Assembly (NCBI RefSeq): GCF_000422905.1
Contig: NZ_AUGY01000021.1
Coordinates: 34,368-98,367 of the forward strand
Source of the DNA: Paenibacillus alginolyticus DSM 5050 = NBRC 15375
Lineage (GTDB): Bacteria; Bacillota; Bacilli; Paenibacillales; NBRC-103111
DNA: 64,000 nucleotides
Direction: 5' to 3'
Of this stretch, positions 34,535-43,547 are shown piece after piece (position 1 is the first letter of the stretch; each line of letters starts with the position of its first letter). A program made the position numbers and the translations under genes. The notes under the pieces are model-generated. The model did not search any database. It had not been told where the DNA came from and was given only the letters and a program-made list of their open reading frames with translations.

Positions 34535-35368
34535 TTAGCCTTTCACTGCGCCTTGCGTGAGGCCTTCTACGATAAAACGCTGCGCGAACGCGAACAGAAA
34601 GACGGTTGGAATGACGGACAATACGGTGCCTGCCGACATGGCGCCCCAATCGACGTCATATTTGAGAATAAGCGAATTCAATGCCACAGGCATCGTCTTA
34701 AGTGTGTCGTGATCAATGAACATGACCGCCATAAACAACTCGTTCCAGTTCTGCACGAATGCGAAAATAAAAGTCGACGCGATCCCCGGCATCATAATGG
34801 GCACGATAATCCGGACCAGAGCTACAAGCCGCGAGCAACCATCGATCATCGCCGCCTCTTCTAGACTGGCAGGTATGCGTTGAAAGAAACCCCGTAAAAT
34901 AATGGTTGAGAATGGAATTAAACCTACCGTGTACATGAGTACGAGCGCGATTCTGGAATTAATTAAATCCAATTGCGTCATCATGAGGTACAAGGGACCA
35001 AGTGAAATAAAACCTGGCAGCATCTGTGTCGCGAAAAATGCCAACATAATTTGCCGGTGTCCACGAAATTGAAAACGGGCAAGCACATAAGCGCTCAAAA
35101 CGGAAATCACAATAACAATAAGTGCGGATGAGATAGCTACCAACAAGCTGTTGCCGATGTAGATATGAAATTTGGATATTTTAAAAATGTTGACATAATT
35201 ATCGAACGTAATATTCGTCGGCCAATATTTAAGCGGATATGTGAAAATTTCGTTCTGAGGCTTTAATGAAGTAATCAAAATCCAATATAGCGGGAAGACC
35301 ATGATCACTAAATGAAGCGCTAGAAAAAACACTTTGAATGGACCTATGAATGGTAAGCGCGTCTTCAT
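34535..35368 (-). CDS. MalG-type ABC importer permease
   Basis: 277 residues, six membrane segments, BPD_transp_1 family. The ATPase-contact EAA loop is ASLEEAAMIDGCSRLVALVRIIVPIMMPG. The C-terminus RFIVEGLTQGAVKG is the typical end of carbohydrate importer permeases. It starts two nucleotides before the end of its partner permease. No ATPase gene is in the operon, so a shared MsmX-type ATPase is likely (known for this transporter class in Bacillus). Confidence 0.93.
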   Translation of the reverse strand: MKTRLPFIGPFKVFFLALHLVIMVFPLYWILITSLKPQNEIFTYPLKYWPTNITFDNYVNIFKISKFHIYIGNSLLVAISSALIVIVISVLSAYVLARFQFRGHRQIMLAFFATQMLPGFISLGPLYLMMTQLDLINSRIALVLMYTVGLIPFSTIILRGFFQRIPASLEEAAMIDGCSRLVALVRIIVPIMMPGIASTFIFAFVQNWNELFMAVMFIDHDTLKTMPVALNSLILKYDVDWGAMSAGTVLSVIPTVFLFAFAQRFIVEGLTQGAVKG

Positions 35369-35370
35369 GG

Positions 35371-36252
35371 TTAGAAATCCCCCGTTTTCTCAGATTTGGT
35401 AACCGCTAAATAAAATATCGTATACAACAGCAAAAGCACGATCATGACAACCCCGATTGCGGATGCCGCGCCGTAATCCCCGGCGTAAATGATTTTATCC
35501 AGCATTAACGAAGATAAAATATGCGTACTTCCTGCTGGTCCACCGTTCGTCATGCCGTAGATGATCGTAGGATCGTTAAAGATCCAGATGACCCGAAGGA
35601 GTGTAGTCGTAATGATCGTCGGTAAAATGTAGGGCAGCGTAACACTAAGCAGCTTGCGTGCCTCACTCGCTCCGTCCATCTCGGCAGCTTCGTACAGCTC
35701 GGAAGGTACGGATTGCAGCGCTGCGAGCAGCATAATCGCGAAAAATGCGATGCCGTACCATACATTTGCAATAATGACGGAGATCATCGCCCATTTGGGA
35801 TCCGATAAGAACCCGATCCGCGTTTCGATCAGACCTGTCTTGAGCAGAAGATCGTTGATGACACCGATTTGCGAGTTAAACATCCACTTCCAAATCATCC
35901 CAATCAAAAACCCCGAAAGCGCCCATGAGTAGAACACTAAACCTTGGTAAATCCCTCTACCCCGGAATTTTTTGTTCATCAACAGCGCAAGCGTCAGCCC
36001 GATGAGAAATTGAAATACTAAGGAAAAAAACACCCAGTACGCACTGTTCGTCATGGCAGTCAGAAACTTCGGATCCTTGAATGCGTCCTGAAAATTTTGT
36101 AGACCGACAAAATGAACATTCCTAAGATCGAAAAGCTTATATTCTTGAAACGCCATGATGCCGCCCTTTAAGAACGGATAATACGTGAAAATAAGGACCA
36201 GTAATAGAGCGGGGAGCAAACCAAATAAGATGAACGGCTGCCGACTCTTCAT
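35371..36252 (-). CDS. MalF-type ABC importer permease
   Basis: 293 residues, six membrane segments. EAA loop ELYEAAEMDGASEARKLLSVTLPYILP. MalF-like start with RQPFILFGLLPALLLVLIFTYYPF. The ATG at 36252 follows GAGGTGG; the frame is open 18 codons further without a site. Second gene of the operon after the binding protein. Confidence 0.93.
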   Translation of the reverse strand: MKSRQPFILFGLLPALLLVLIFTYYPFLKGGIMAFQEYKLFDLRNVHFVGLQNFQDAFKDPKFLTAMTNSAYWVFFSLVFQFLIGLTLALLMNKKFRGRGIYQGLVFYSWALSGFLIGMIWKWMFNSQIGVINDLLLKTGLIETRIGFLSDPKWAMISVIIANVWYGIAFFAIMLLAALQSVPSELYEAAEMDGASEARKLLSVTLPYILPTIITTTLLRVIWIFNDPTIIYGMTNGGPAGSTHILSSLMLDKIIYAGDYGAASAIGVVMIVLLLLYTIFYLAVTKSEKTGDF

Positions 36253-36321
36253 TAGATGCACCACCTCATATAGAAAAATGGTAATGGGCAGCGAATCGCC
36301 ACCCATTACGAAGGTTAAACG

Positions 36322-37677
36322 CTATTTTTTCTTCGACTTTTGGTCCATCCAATAAGCGTCCCATTTCTTCAGAACGTCGTCGATCGTGAATTTACCGAGC
36401 AAATACGCTTGGCCACTCTCCATGCTTGCTTGATTCCATTGACCCGTACCCGGATATTGGAACGGCGGCTTGTAGTTCATGAATACGTCCGGCTTGTTGG
36501 ACATATCCAGCAACGTTTTGTAAGGACCTGTTTTGAAGTACTCGTCATTTGCTGCTGTGGTATGAATCGGTACTAAACCGTACTTTTTGCCAAACTCAGT
36601 ATTCTGCTGCGGATTAGACAAGAAAGCGATCAGCTTGAAGGCAGCTTCTTTGTTCTTGGATTGGGATGCGATACCCCAGCCAGCTCCTCCTGCTTGAATG
36701 AGAGCCTTGCCGCTTGGTCCTGTTGGCATTGGTGCCGTCGCCCATTGTTCCGGCTTCATTTTCTCCTGGATCGTTTGAATGACGTCCGGATCTTGCAGCA
36801 GCATGCCGGTTACACCTGAGGTGAACGCTTGTACCTGCTCTTGGAAGCCCCAGTTAACAGCATCCGAAGGTGAAGCTTCTTTATAAATCTTCATATATAA
36901 TTCAATAGCTTGCTTAGCTTCTGGTGAAGAGTAAATCGTATTTCCGCTCTTTAAGAATTGCGCATCTTCCAAATTCACTTGATCCCCGTTATAAGCGAGT
37001 ACCATCTGGTCGGTGATGCCTGCAGAACCCATACCGCCTCGGAACGAGAACCCGTAACGGTTCTTAGCTGCGTCGGTTAGCTTCTTGCCCGTTTCATATA
37101 GTTCTTGGTAAGAAACCGGCGGCTTCAAGCCTTTTTCCTCGAACCAGTCTTTGCGGTAAAACAATTGACGTTGGTACAAGCCGTTCGGAATGAAGTAGAG
37201 TTTATTGTTATTCGTTGCGATCGACTTGGCCACAGCTGTTACTGTACCGAAGTCTTTCCAAGTACTGGTGTAAGTATCGAGCGGCTCAATGTAACCGTTG
37301 TTCACATACTCCGCGATGTTCAAATCCCTTACCTCTAGAACGTCCAGTTCTTGTTTAGCTGCAAGCATAGTTCTAATCTTATTATCCGCTTGATCGAACG
37401 GAGGCGAGATAAGATCGACTTTAATGTTCGGGTTCTCTTTCTCGAATTGGGAAATCATCGCTTTGAGAATGTCGGTCCGTTTCGGGCTCGTCAAGCTCTC
37501 GATCATATGAACGGTAACCGCTTTCCCCGAACTCGCTCCTGCACCCGCTTGATCGCTATTGCCTTTCGCATCATTTTTTGCCGTGTCCGTATTGCTGCCG
37601 CATGCTGCGAGCAACCCCACTAGCATCGTAGATGCAACTACTGTTGGCCATACTTTACGCATTTGTTTTCCCCACAT
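36322..37677 (-). CDS. Extracellular solute-binding lipoprotein (family 1)
   Basis: 451 residues. Signal peptide with lipobox LLAAC, then a Ser/Gly/Asp linker and an SBP family-1 domain: VTVHMIESLTSPKRTDILKAMISQFEKENPNIKVDLI and later WGIASQSKNKEAAFKLIAFLSNPQQNTEFGKKYGLVP. Such proteins bind oligosaccharides or related solutes. The ATG at 37677 is chosen over one 15 codons upstream because GAGGAGGGG precedes it. First gene of the importer operon, under a promoter with a GntR operator. Confidence 0.93.
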   Translation of the reverse strand: MWGKQMRKVWPTVVASTMLVGLLAACGSNTDTAKNDAKGNSDQAGAGASSGKAVTVHMIESLTSPKRTDILKAMISQFEKENPNIKVDLISPPFDQADNKIRTMLAAKQELDVLEVRDLNIAEYVNNGYIEPLDTYTSTWKDFGTVTAVAKSIATNNNKLYFIPNGLYQRQLFYRKDWFEEKGLKPPVSYQELYETGKKLTDAAKNRYGFSFRGGMGSAGITDQMVLAYNGDQVNLEDAQFLKSGNTIYSSPEAKQAIELYMKIYKEASPSDAVNWGFQEQVQAFTSGVTGMLLQDPDVIQTIQEKMKPEQWATAPMPTGPSGKALIQAGGAGWGIASQSKNKEAAFKLIAFLSNPQQNTEFGKKYGLVPIHTTAANDEYFKTGPYKTLLDMSNKPDVFMNYKPPFQYPGTGQWNQASMESGQAYLLGKFTIDDVLKKWDAYWMDQKSKKK

Positions 37678-37729
37678 AAGAAGATACCCCTCCTCGGTTG
37701 CGATTCGTTTATGATGTATCATCCAGTCA

Positions 37730-37775
37730 TCCTGTCTGATAGGTTGATCATAATTGATACCGCTTTCTCCGTCAA
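37730..37775 (-). promoter_or_regulatory. Promoter and GntR operator of the importer operon
   Basis: On the minus strand TTGACG (37770-37775), 17 nt, TATGAT (37747-37752), then the operator ACCTATCAGACAGGA (37730-37744). The operator shares 14 bases exactly with the one before the gntR gene. Confidence 0.75.
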
Positions 37776-37795
37776 GTAAAAAATCGACAAATTTT

Positions 37796-38473
37796 TCAAT
37801 AGGTTTTTATCAGCTTCTCGATAATATCCATCATTTGATGAAACTCGCCTGTCGCTCTTTCTGGATCCTGCTGGGCAATCCCCTCATAAATCGTATGATG
37901 GAATGGATAGGTCTCGTCAAATAAGCGCTTCTCTCCAAGCGGATCGTTGAAAAACTTTTGATAAAGGCCGCTCATGGAGTTTATGACGCTTTCCAGGATC
38001 GGATTCCCTGAAGATTTAATAATGTGTTGGTGAAAAGCAAGGTCGATTTGCGAGGTATCTTTTCCGCTATCTTTCAACTTTTTATATTCTTGTAAGATTT
38101 TTTCCAACTCTTTCAATTGATTCGCATTGATATTGCGTGCAGATAGCTCCACCGCTTTGCCCTCGAGTGCCCGACGCACATCCAGAATGGAAAGTAAGAA
38201 CTTCTTCTCATTCTCCACCTTCACTTTGCCTGTGAAACGAAACGTATCAACATCGCGTACAAAAATACCTTTGCCGTTCTCTACACGAACAATATCAACG
38301 GCTTCCAAATAACGCAGTGCTTCCCTTAAGGATGAACGGCCAACACCAAACATTGCTGTCAGTTCTCCGGCGGAAGGCAGCTTGTCTCCCTCTTTCAAAG
38401 CATTTTCCTCAATGTATCGTTGAATTTCTTGTGCTACTAGTTCATGAACATTGTATTTCTGAATTTTCGGCAT
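37796..38473 (-). CDS. GntR-family regulator, FadR subfamily
   Basis: 225 residues. Winged helix at the N-terminus (EGDKLPSAGELTAMFGVGRSSLREALRYLEAVDIVRVENGKGIFV), then an all-helical FCD effector domain with likely metal ligands in DLAFHQHI and FHHTIYEGI. It sits upstream of the importer operon on the same strand and shares an operator with it, so it most likely represses both its own gene and the importer until a substrate-derived acid binds. Confidence 0.93.
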   Translation of the reverse strand: MPKIQKYNVHELVAQEIQRYIEENALKEGDKLPSAGELTAMFGVGRSSLREALRYLEAVDIVRVENGKGIFVRDVDTFRFTGKVKVENEKKFLLSILDVRRALEGKAVELSARNINANQLKELEKILQEYKKLKDSGKDTSQIDLAFHQHIIKSSGNPILESVINSMSGLYQKFFNDPLGEKRLFDETYPFHHTIYEGIAQQDPERATGEFHQMMDIIEKLIKTY

Positions 38474-38503
38474 CGACTTTTCCCCTTATCTTCGAACCTG
38501 TGT

Positions 38504-38550
38504 ACCTATCAGACAGGTGAATCATAGTATGAATTATATGAAGTTGTCAA
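38504..38550 (-). promoter_or_regulatory. Promoter and auto-operator of the gntR gene
   Basis: On the minus strand TTGACA (38545-38550), 18 nt, TATGAT (38521-38526), then ACCTGTCTGATAGGT (38504-38518), a palindrome ACCTRTC-N-GAYAGGT. Confidence 0.75.
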
Positions 38551-38692
38551 GCCAAACGAACGAAGTTTTCACCTTTGGATATGTAAATTCGTGCGGTGTC
38601 GGGCTCACAAAATGAGGGGTATCCTCTCGGTCACTCCAGTATGAAATTCGTTCTGAATACCGATTCGAATATCTCAGAAGGTCAATTGGCCA

Positions 38693-38743
38693 AAAAGGGG
38701 CTGTCCTCAAGTAGATTTTATCTACTTTTGGGACAGCCCCTTC
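38693..38743. terminator. Terminator downstream of the siderophore-binding gene
   Basis: AAAAGGGGCTGTCC-tca-AGTAGA-tttta-TCTACT-ttt-GGGACAGCCCCTT. T-rich flanks on both strands; serves the minus-strand gene that ends at 38747. Confidence 0.8.
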
Positions 38744-38746
38744 ATT

Positions 38747-39745
38747 TTAAGGCTTCACTTGATATAGGTTATACAAATCATCCAGCATGATGTTAGCCGC
38801 TTTGACACCGCCGGCTGTATTCCAAGTCGCATCATTCACTTTGATTAGCTTATTTTCTTTAACCACTTTAAGATTTTTCCAGAGCGGGTCATTCATCCAT
38901 TCCTGCTCTTGCTTAGTCCCTTTGCCATCCCCGGTCTCATACGTAAAATAAAACACTTTGTCCGCAGCATCAAGCTCCGTTAGACGCTCCTTGGTAATGT
39001 CCTCGAATGATTTCTCATCACTCTTAGCATCCGAACGAACGATACCGATTTGTTTAAAAATAACACCCGTGAACATATTGCCGTAATAGAATCTGGTTTT
39101 GCCACCCATAAAACGAACGACAGCCACTTTCTCTTTCAGCTTATCGCCTGCTTTGCTTTTGAAATCCTCAATGCGTTTATCGAAAGCTGCGATAATTTTA
39201 TCGCCTTCGGCTTTCTTATTTAACGTATCAGCATATAAGCTGAAGTTACTTTTCCACTCACCGCGCAGCGTCTCCGAGTAGACCGTTGGAGCAATGGCTT
39301 TTAATTGATCGTAGACTTTCTCATGACGCATCTTATTGCCAATGATTAAATCAGGTTTAAGCGATGCGATCAACTCCAAATTCGGTTGTGCTTCACCGCC
39401 AACTGTCGTCACACCCTGCATATCTGCTTTAATATGATCAAACCATGGGCTTCCATAATAAGATTCAACGGCGCCTACCGGTTTGATGCCTAATGCAAGA
39501 AGTGCTTCCGTTCCTTCATTGGTCAAAATGACGACACGCTTTGGATTCGCCGGTACGACCGTTTCTCCCATGGCATGTTTAATGGTTCGAGGACTATCCG
39601 CTTTCTCTGATGCCTCAGGTGCTGCTGATGCTGAAGGCTGTGAACCTTGCTTTTCTCCACATGCCGTCAAAACAACGGACAAAATAAACACAAGTGCAAT
39701 AAGAGCCCAAGCTCTTCCTTGTTGACGATTTCTTTTTCCAAACAT
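38747..39745 (-). CDS. Iron-siderophore ABC substrate-binding lipoprotein
   Basis: 332 residues. Lipobox VLTAC (Cys near residue 29), then a class III (FecB/FhuD-type) binding domain: TIKHAMGETVVPANPKRVVILTNEGTEALLALGIKPVG and NLELIASLKPDLIIGNKMRHEKVYDQLKAIAPTV. Ligand class is ferric siderophore or ferric citrate. A near-perfect Fur box lies 32 bp upstream. It is divergent from the permease and ATPase genes that complete the importer. Confidence 0.93.
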   Translation of the reverse strand: MFGKRNRQQGRAWALIALVFILSVVLTACGEKQGSQPSASAAPEASEKADSPRTIKHAMGETVVPANPKRVVILTNEGTEALLALGIKPVGAVESYYGSPWFDHIKADMQGVTTVGGEAQPNLELIASLKPDLIIGNKMRHEKVYDQLKAIAPTVYSETLRGEWKSNFSLYADTLNKKAEGDKIIAAFDKRIEDFKSKAGDKLKEKVAVVRFMGGKTRFYYGNMFTGVIFKQIGIVRSDAKSDEKSFEDITKERLTELDAADKVFYFTYETGDGKGTKQEQEWMNDPLWKNLKVVKENKLIKVNDATWNTAGGVKAANIMLDDLYNLYQVKP

Positions 39746-39776
39746 ATAAATGAGTTCCCTCCACCAGTCAATTACT

Positions 39777-39795
39777 GATAACGATTATCATTATC
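39777..39795. promoter_or_regulatory. Fur box for the binding-protein gene
   Basis: GATAACGATTATCATTATC matches the 19-bp consensus GATAATGATTATCATTATC at 18 positions. Confidence 0.85.
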
Positions 39796-39839
39796 TATCA
39801 CATCGTACTAAATTTATCACCTGCCTGTCAATCTACATT

Positions 39840-39888
39840 GATAATGATTATCATATTCATTGACTTCGCTAGTCAGACTCATTAAAAT
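39840..39888 (+). promoter_or_regulatory. Fur box and promoter of the permease/ATPase operon
   Basis: Fur box GATAATGATTATCATATTC (39840-39858, 17 of 19). Directly after it TTGACT (39860-39865), 17 nt, TAAAAT (39883-39888). Confidence 0.8.
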
Positions 39889-39924
39889 AAATGAAGCAGG
39901 ATTTAAGGAAGCAGGCACTCATTC

Positions 39925-40011
39925 ATGAACAATTCGATCTATTCAAGCAAACAACGTCTCCACCATTTCTATAAAAGTATTGGATTACTTGCTGCTTGCT
40001 GGCTGCAATGA
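39925..40011 (+). pseudogene. Out-of-frame 5' end of the first FecCD permease
   Basis: An ATG at 39925 opens MNNSIYSSKQRLHHFYKSIG and LLAACWLQ, then hits TGA at 40009. The sequence IGLLAA should run on into LLAAMMLSSVMFG, which lies in the next frame from 39996. One extra T in GCTTGCTGG (39993-40001) would join the two parts. Confidence 0.6.
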
Positions 40012-40949
40012 TGCTCAGCAGCGTCATGTTCGGACTACATACATACTCATGGGACCAAATTATGAGCTCTTTTTCTCATACCGCCCAATCAACAAACGAA
40101 GCTATCATCATTCAAACGGTCCGCATCCCAAGAGCTCTAATAGCTGCACTAGTCGGAGGAAGCTTGGCTGTTGCAGGCGCACTTATGCAAGCTATTACAA
40201 GAAATCCGCTGGCTTCCCCAAGTATGTTCGGCATTAATTCAGGCGCTGCGTTTGCCATCGTGTTGTCTGTTGGTTTTTTTAATGTTTCCAGCCTCACTCA
40301 GTTTACTTGGATTGCATTTCTTGGTGCTGCATTCAGCTCAGCTCTTGTTTATGGACTCGGTTCCTTGGGCCGGGACGGCTTAACGCCTATGAAAATTACG
40401 CTAGCAGGCTCAGCATTGACGGCATTTTTCGCTTCGTTAACCCAAGGCATTTTGCTTGGAAACGGTAAAGCGTTTGACCAAGTCTTATACTGGCTTGTCG
40501 GATCTGTTGAAGGACGGACTTTGGCCATGCTCCAATCCGTTTACCCTTATATCCTAATCGCCTGGATTGGCGCCCTATTCTTATCGCCGCACATCAACAT
40601 ATTATCTATGGGGGATGATGTAGCCAAAGGGCTTGGACAACGAACCGTATACGTGAAATTCATTGCTGCAGTTGTGATTGTCATTCTTGCCGGAGGTTCT
40701 GTTGCTGTTGCGGGACCGATTGTTTTCGTAGGCATCATCATTCCGCATATCGTTCGCTTTCTTGTTGGAATCGATTATCGCTGGGTTATTCCATATTGTG
40801 CGGTTCTAGGCGGCATTCTTTTAGTTGGAGCTGACATTATCGCTCGTTTCATTGTTATGCCTAAGGAAGTTCATGTCGGGGTAGCGACAGCCATTCTCGG
40901 AGTTCCCTTCTTCATCTATATCGCTCGCAAAGGGGGACTTCTGAAATGA
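39996..40949 (+). CDS. FecCD-family siderophore permease (5' frameshifted)
   Basis: 317 readable residues from a TTG at 39996 with no ribosome-binding site. The body is a normal FecCD permease: RIPRALIAALVGGSLAVAGALMQAITRNPLASPSMFGINSGAAF near residue 48 and PIVFVGIIIPHIVRFLVGIDYR near residue 245. Family members have 330-345 residues; here half of the first membrane segment is in another frame. Either the assembly has a one-base error, or the gene is damaged or switched. The stop overlaps the next start (ATGA). Confidence 0.82.
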   Translation: MLAAMMLSSVMFGLHTYSWDQIMSSFSHTAQSTNEAIIIQTVRIPRALIAALVGGSLAVAGALMQAITRNPLASPSMFGINSGAAFAIVLSVGFFNVSSLTQFTWIAFLGAAFSSALVYGLGSLGRDGLTPMKITLAGSALTAFFASLTQGILLGNGKAFDQVLYWLVGSVEGRTLAMLQSVYPYILIAWIGALFLSPHINILSMGDDVAKGLGQRTVYVKFIAAVVIVILAGGSVAVAGPIVFVGIIIPHIVRFLVGIDYRWVIPYCAVLGGILLVGADIIARFIVMPKEVHVGVATAILGVPFFIYIARKGGLLK

Positions 40950-41995
40950 GTCATTCCCATCGTTATGTCGCCATTCGACAAAAACGCTTCTCTTATCTGA
41001 TCAGTAAGAAATCTCTGATTGTTTCTCTTTTTCTGCTCCTTGCGGTCATCATCGTGATGATTCTGAGTACAGGAATAGGAAGCATCTATATCCGACCCGC
41101 TGAAGTCGTTCGCGCTGTTTTTGGTTACGGGACTGATCCAAACACGATGATCGTCAGGACTTTGCGTCTGCCAAGAGTCATTGTAGCTGTCTTAATAGGT
41201 GCATCTCTAGGAGTAGCCGGAGCCATCCTGCAGGGTATTGTACGAAATCCGCTAACCTCGCCGGATACGATTGGCACAACGGGCGGAGCTACGCTTGGAG
41301 CTGTTTCTTTTTTCTTTTTTTTCTCGGATAAAATCAGTATTCACTGGCTGCCAGTTGCCGCTATTATTGGCGCTTTCGCCGCTACATTACTGGTCTATTC
41401 ACTATCATGGAAAAATGGGATCACGCCTCTGCGGCTTGTCCTGATTGGGACGGGACTAACCGCTGCGATGAGCGCATTGTCTTATCTCATGCTGCTTTCC
41501 GGACCGATTATTCTGGCTAATCAATCTCTCACCTTTATGACAGGCAGTATTTACGGAGTTTCCTGGAAAAAAGCGGTTTACCCGCTCTTGCCGTGGGTCT
41601 TGCTGTTAATTCCCATTATTTTCTTGTATGCGCGGCACATTACGATACAATCCTTGGGTGAGGATATCGCACGTAGTGTTGGGAGCAACGTTGGGCGTCA
41701 ACGCTTCTTATTGATCATCCTTAGCGTAGCCTTATCCGGAGCTGCAGTTGCCTTCGGAGGTGCGATCAATTTCATTGGTCTTATGGCGCCGCACATTTCC
41801 CGTAAGCTCGTAGGTCCTAGCTTCGGCGCGCTAATCCCTGTTTCCGCTTTGACAGGCTCCCTGCTTTTGCTATTAGCTGATTTAGCAGGTCGCTTCTTAT
41901 TCAAACCGCTCGATATTCCAGCAGGTGTATTCACAGCAGCTATCGGCGCCCCTATCTTCATCTATGTGCTATATCGCAGTAGAAATCGCGGTTAA
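40946..41995 (+). CDS. FecCD-family siderophore permease, second subunit
   Basis: 349 residues, about ten membrane segments. [42 protein letters not shown] and [16 protein letters not shown] are the family hallmarks. A 25-residue basic N-tail precedes the first segment. It starts within the stop of the first permease, as expected for a heterodimeric channel. Confidence 0.94.
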   Translation: MSHSHRYVAIRQKRFSYLISKKSLIVSLFLLLAVIIVMILSTGIGSIYIRPAEVVRAVFGYGTDPNTMIVRTLRLPRVIVAVLIGASLGVAGAILQGIVRNPLTSPDTIGTTGGATLGAVSFFFFFSDKISIHWLPVAAIIGAFAATLLVYSLSWKNGITPLRLVLIGTGLTAAMSALSYLMLLSGPIILANQSLTFMTGSIYGVSWKKAVYPLLPWVLLLIPIIFLYARHITIQSLGEDIARSVGSNVGRQRFLLIILSVALSGAAVAFGGAINFIGLMAPHISRKLVGPSFGALIPVSALTGSLLLLLADLAGRFLFKPLDIPAGVFTAAIGAPIFIYVLYRSRNRG

Positions 41996-42026
41996 CAACT
42001 GCGGTTTACTTAAAGGAGACAGATCA

Positions 42027-42839
42027 ATGCCCACTCTAGAAAATGCACTGGAAGCACAATCGCTTCAGTTAACATACGGAGAGACAACCATCTTCCATAG
42101 CTTGAATTTACAAATACCAAAAGGCAAAATCACCGTGTTTATCGGCAGCAATGGCTGTGGGAAATCTACACTTCTACGTTCCCTTGCTAGACTGCTGAAG
42201 CCGAAATCTGGCGCCATTCTTCTGGATAGCACGGAAATCGCCAAACTCTCAACCAAAGAGGTAGCCCGGCGAATGGCCATCCTTCCACAAGGACCTTCCG
42301 CGCCAGAAGGGCTTACTGTACGTCAGCTCGTAAAACAAGGACGCTATCCTTATCAAAGTTGGCTGCAGCAGTGGTCATCGGAAGATGAGAGCAAAGTCAT
42401 GCAGGCGCTTCAGCTTACGAATATGCTCACATACGCGGATCGCAGTGTGGATTCCTTATCTGGCGGGCAGCGCCAAAGAGCATGGATTGCCATGACATTG
42501 GCGCAGGACACCCCTACTCTGCTCCTAGATGAGCCCACTACTTATCTGGACTTAACCCATCAGATTGAGGTACTGGACTTATTGTTCGAGCTGAATGAGA
42601 ATGAACAACGCACGATCGTGATGGTCCTGCATGACATTAATCTTGCCTGTCGTTATGCCCATCACATCGTCGCCATTAAGGACAGTTCGGTTTATGCGGA
42701 AGGAACGCCGGAAGACATCGTGAATGAACAGCTGCTTCTCGATGTGTTCGATATGAAATGCAGCGTAGCGCCTGATCCTATCTTCCGTACACCCATGTGT
42801 ATCCCTTACGGAAAGGGTCGGATTCTTTCCCATAAATAA
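42027..42839 (+). CDS. FecE-type siderophore ABC ATPase
   Basis: 270 residues. Walker [21 protein letters not shown], signature [17 protein letters not shown], Walker [16 protein letters not shown]-loop MVLHDIN. The phrase [13 protein letters not shown] is typical of iron-siderophore ATPases. The ATG at 42027 follows AAAGGAGA; the frame is open further upstream inside the permease gene but that part is not used. Last gene of the importer operon. Confidence 0.94.
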   Translation: MPTLENALEAQSLQLTYGETTIFHSLNLQIPKGKITVFIGSNGCGKSTLLRSLARLLKPKSGAILLDSTEIAKLSTKEVARRMAILPQGPSAPEGLTVRQLVKQGRYPYQSWLQQWSSEDESKVMQALQLTNMLTYADRSVDSLSGGQRQRAWIAMTLAQDTPTLLLDEPTTYLDLTHQIEVLDLLFELNENEQRTIVMVLHDINLACRYAHHIVAIKDSSVYAEGTPEDIVNEQLLLDVFDMKCSVAPDPIFRTPMCIPYGKGRILSHK

Positions 42840-42840
42840 T

Positions 42841-42876
42841 AACAACCCCGGTTATCAATGTGACCGGGGTTGTTTG
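42841..42876 (+). terminator. Terminator of the siderophore permease/ATPase operon
   Basis: ACAACCCCGGT-tatcaatgtg-ACCGGGGTTGT followed by TTGTG, directly after the stop codon. It also faces the 42896 gene from the other strand. Confidence 0.8.
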
Positions 42877-42895
42877 TGATAAAAGGGTATAAGTG

Positions 42896-43264
42896 CTAAA
42901 TCGTTCTTGCAAAATTAGCCATGTTGTAATTGCTCTCAAACATAATACTAGCAGACACCATGTTTTGCCTAATGGTGAAATCAAACAAAATTTCTCCATG
43001 GGTCCAGCTTTTCTTCCGTTTCAGCGATTCAATGGCCATCTGCCGGAAGGATTGATACTGCAGCTCCGTCAAACCTTTGGTTGTGGTTGCAGGCAATACG
43101 CCGTCCTTACTTTCAAACGGAAGGTGCTTAATACCGAATTTACCAATTTCATTGTTGCGAATGTGAACAAAAACAGTACCGGAATTCACGTGGGATAATT
43201 CTTCTTTGATCTTTCTAAACACCATGTCGATTTGTCGAGCGAGTGGTATTTGATCCAAATTCAT
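42896..43264 (-). CDS. Hypothetical protein
   Basis: 122 residues, starting MNLDQIPLARQIDMVFRKIKEEL, with an excellent RBS AAGGAGGAAAG. A mixed alpha/beta protein with no signal peptide and no membrane segment: GTVFVHIRNNEIGKFGIKHLPF, then LTELQYQSFRQMAIESLKRKK and a final strand pair GEILFDFTIRQNMVSASIMFES. No family was recognised. It is a single gene between two terminators or divergent promoters, facing away from the chemoreceptor. Confidence 0.72.
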   Translation of the reverse strand: MNLDQIPLARQIDMVFRKIKEELSHVNSGTVFVHIRNNEIGKFGIKHLPFESKDGVLPATTTKGLTELQYQSFRQMAIESLKRKKSWTHGEILFDFTIRQNMVSASIMFESNYNMANFARTI

Positions 43265-43547
43265 TACTTTCCTCCTTAAGTTTTATTTTTTTACTTATTA
43301 TGTAATTTATGCGACTGTAGACCTATTATACTCACACCATTTACATAATTCAACAGTTTATTTACATTATTCACACAATTCTTACTATTTTTAATGCAAT
43401 GTTAATATAACTCCCTTTTCCATTGTAAGAAACGAACGATATTTGTCGAAATGATGTAGAATATTTCCAGATTCAATGTTATAATTTGCAAACATACATC
43501 ATGGATTCCAACACAAATAAACAAATTTCGCAGAGGAGTCGGTCGGA

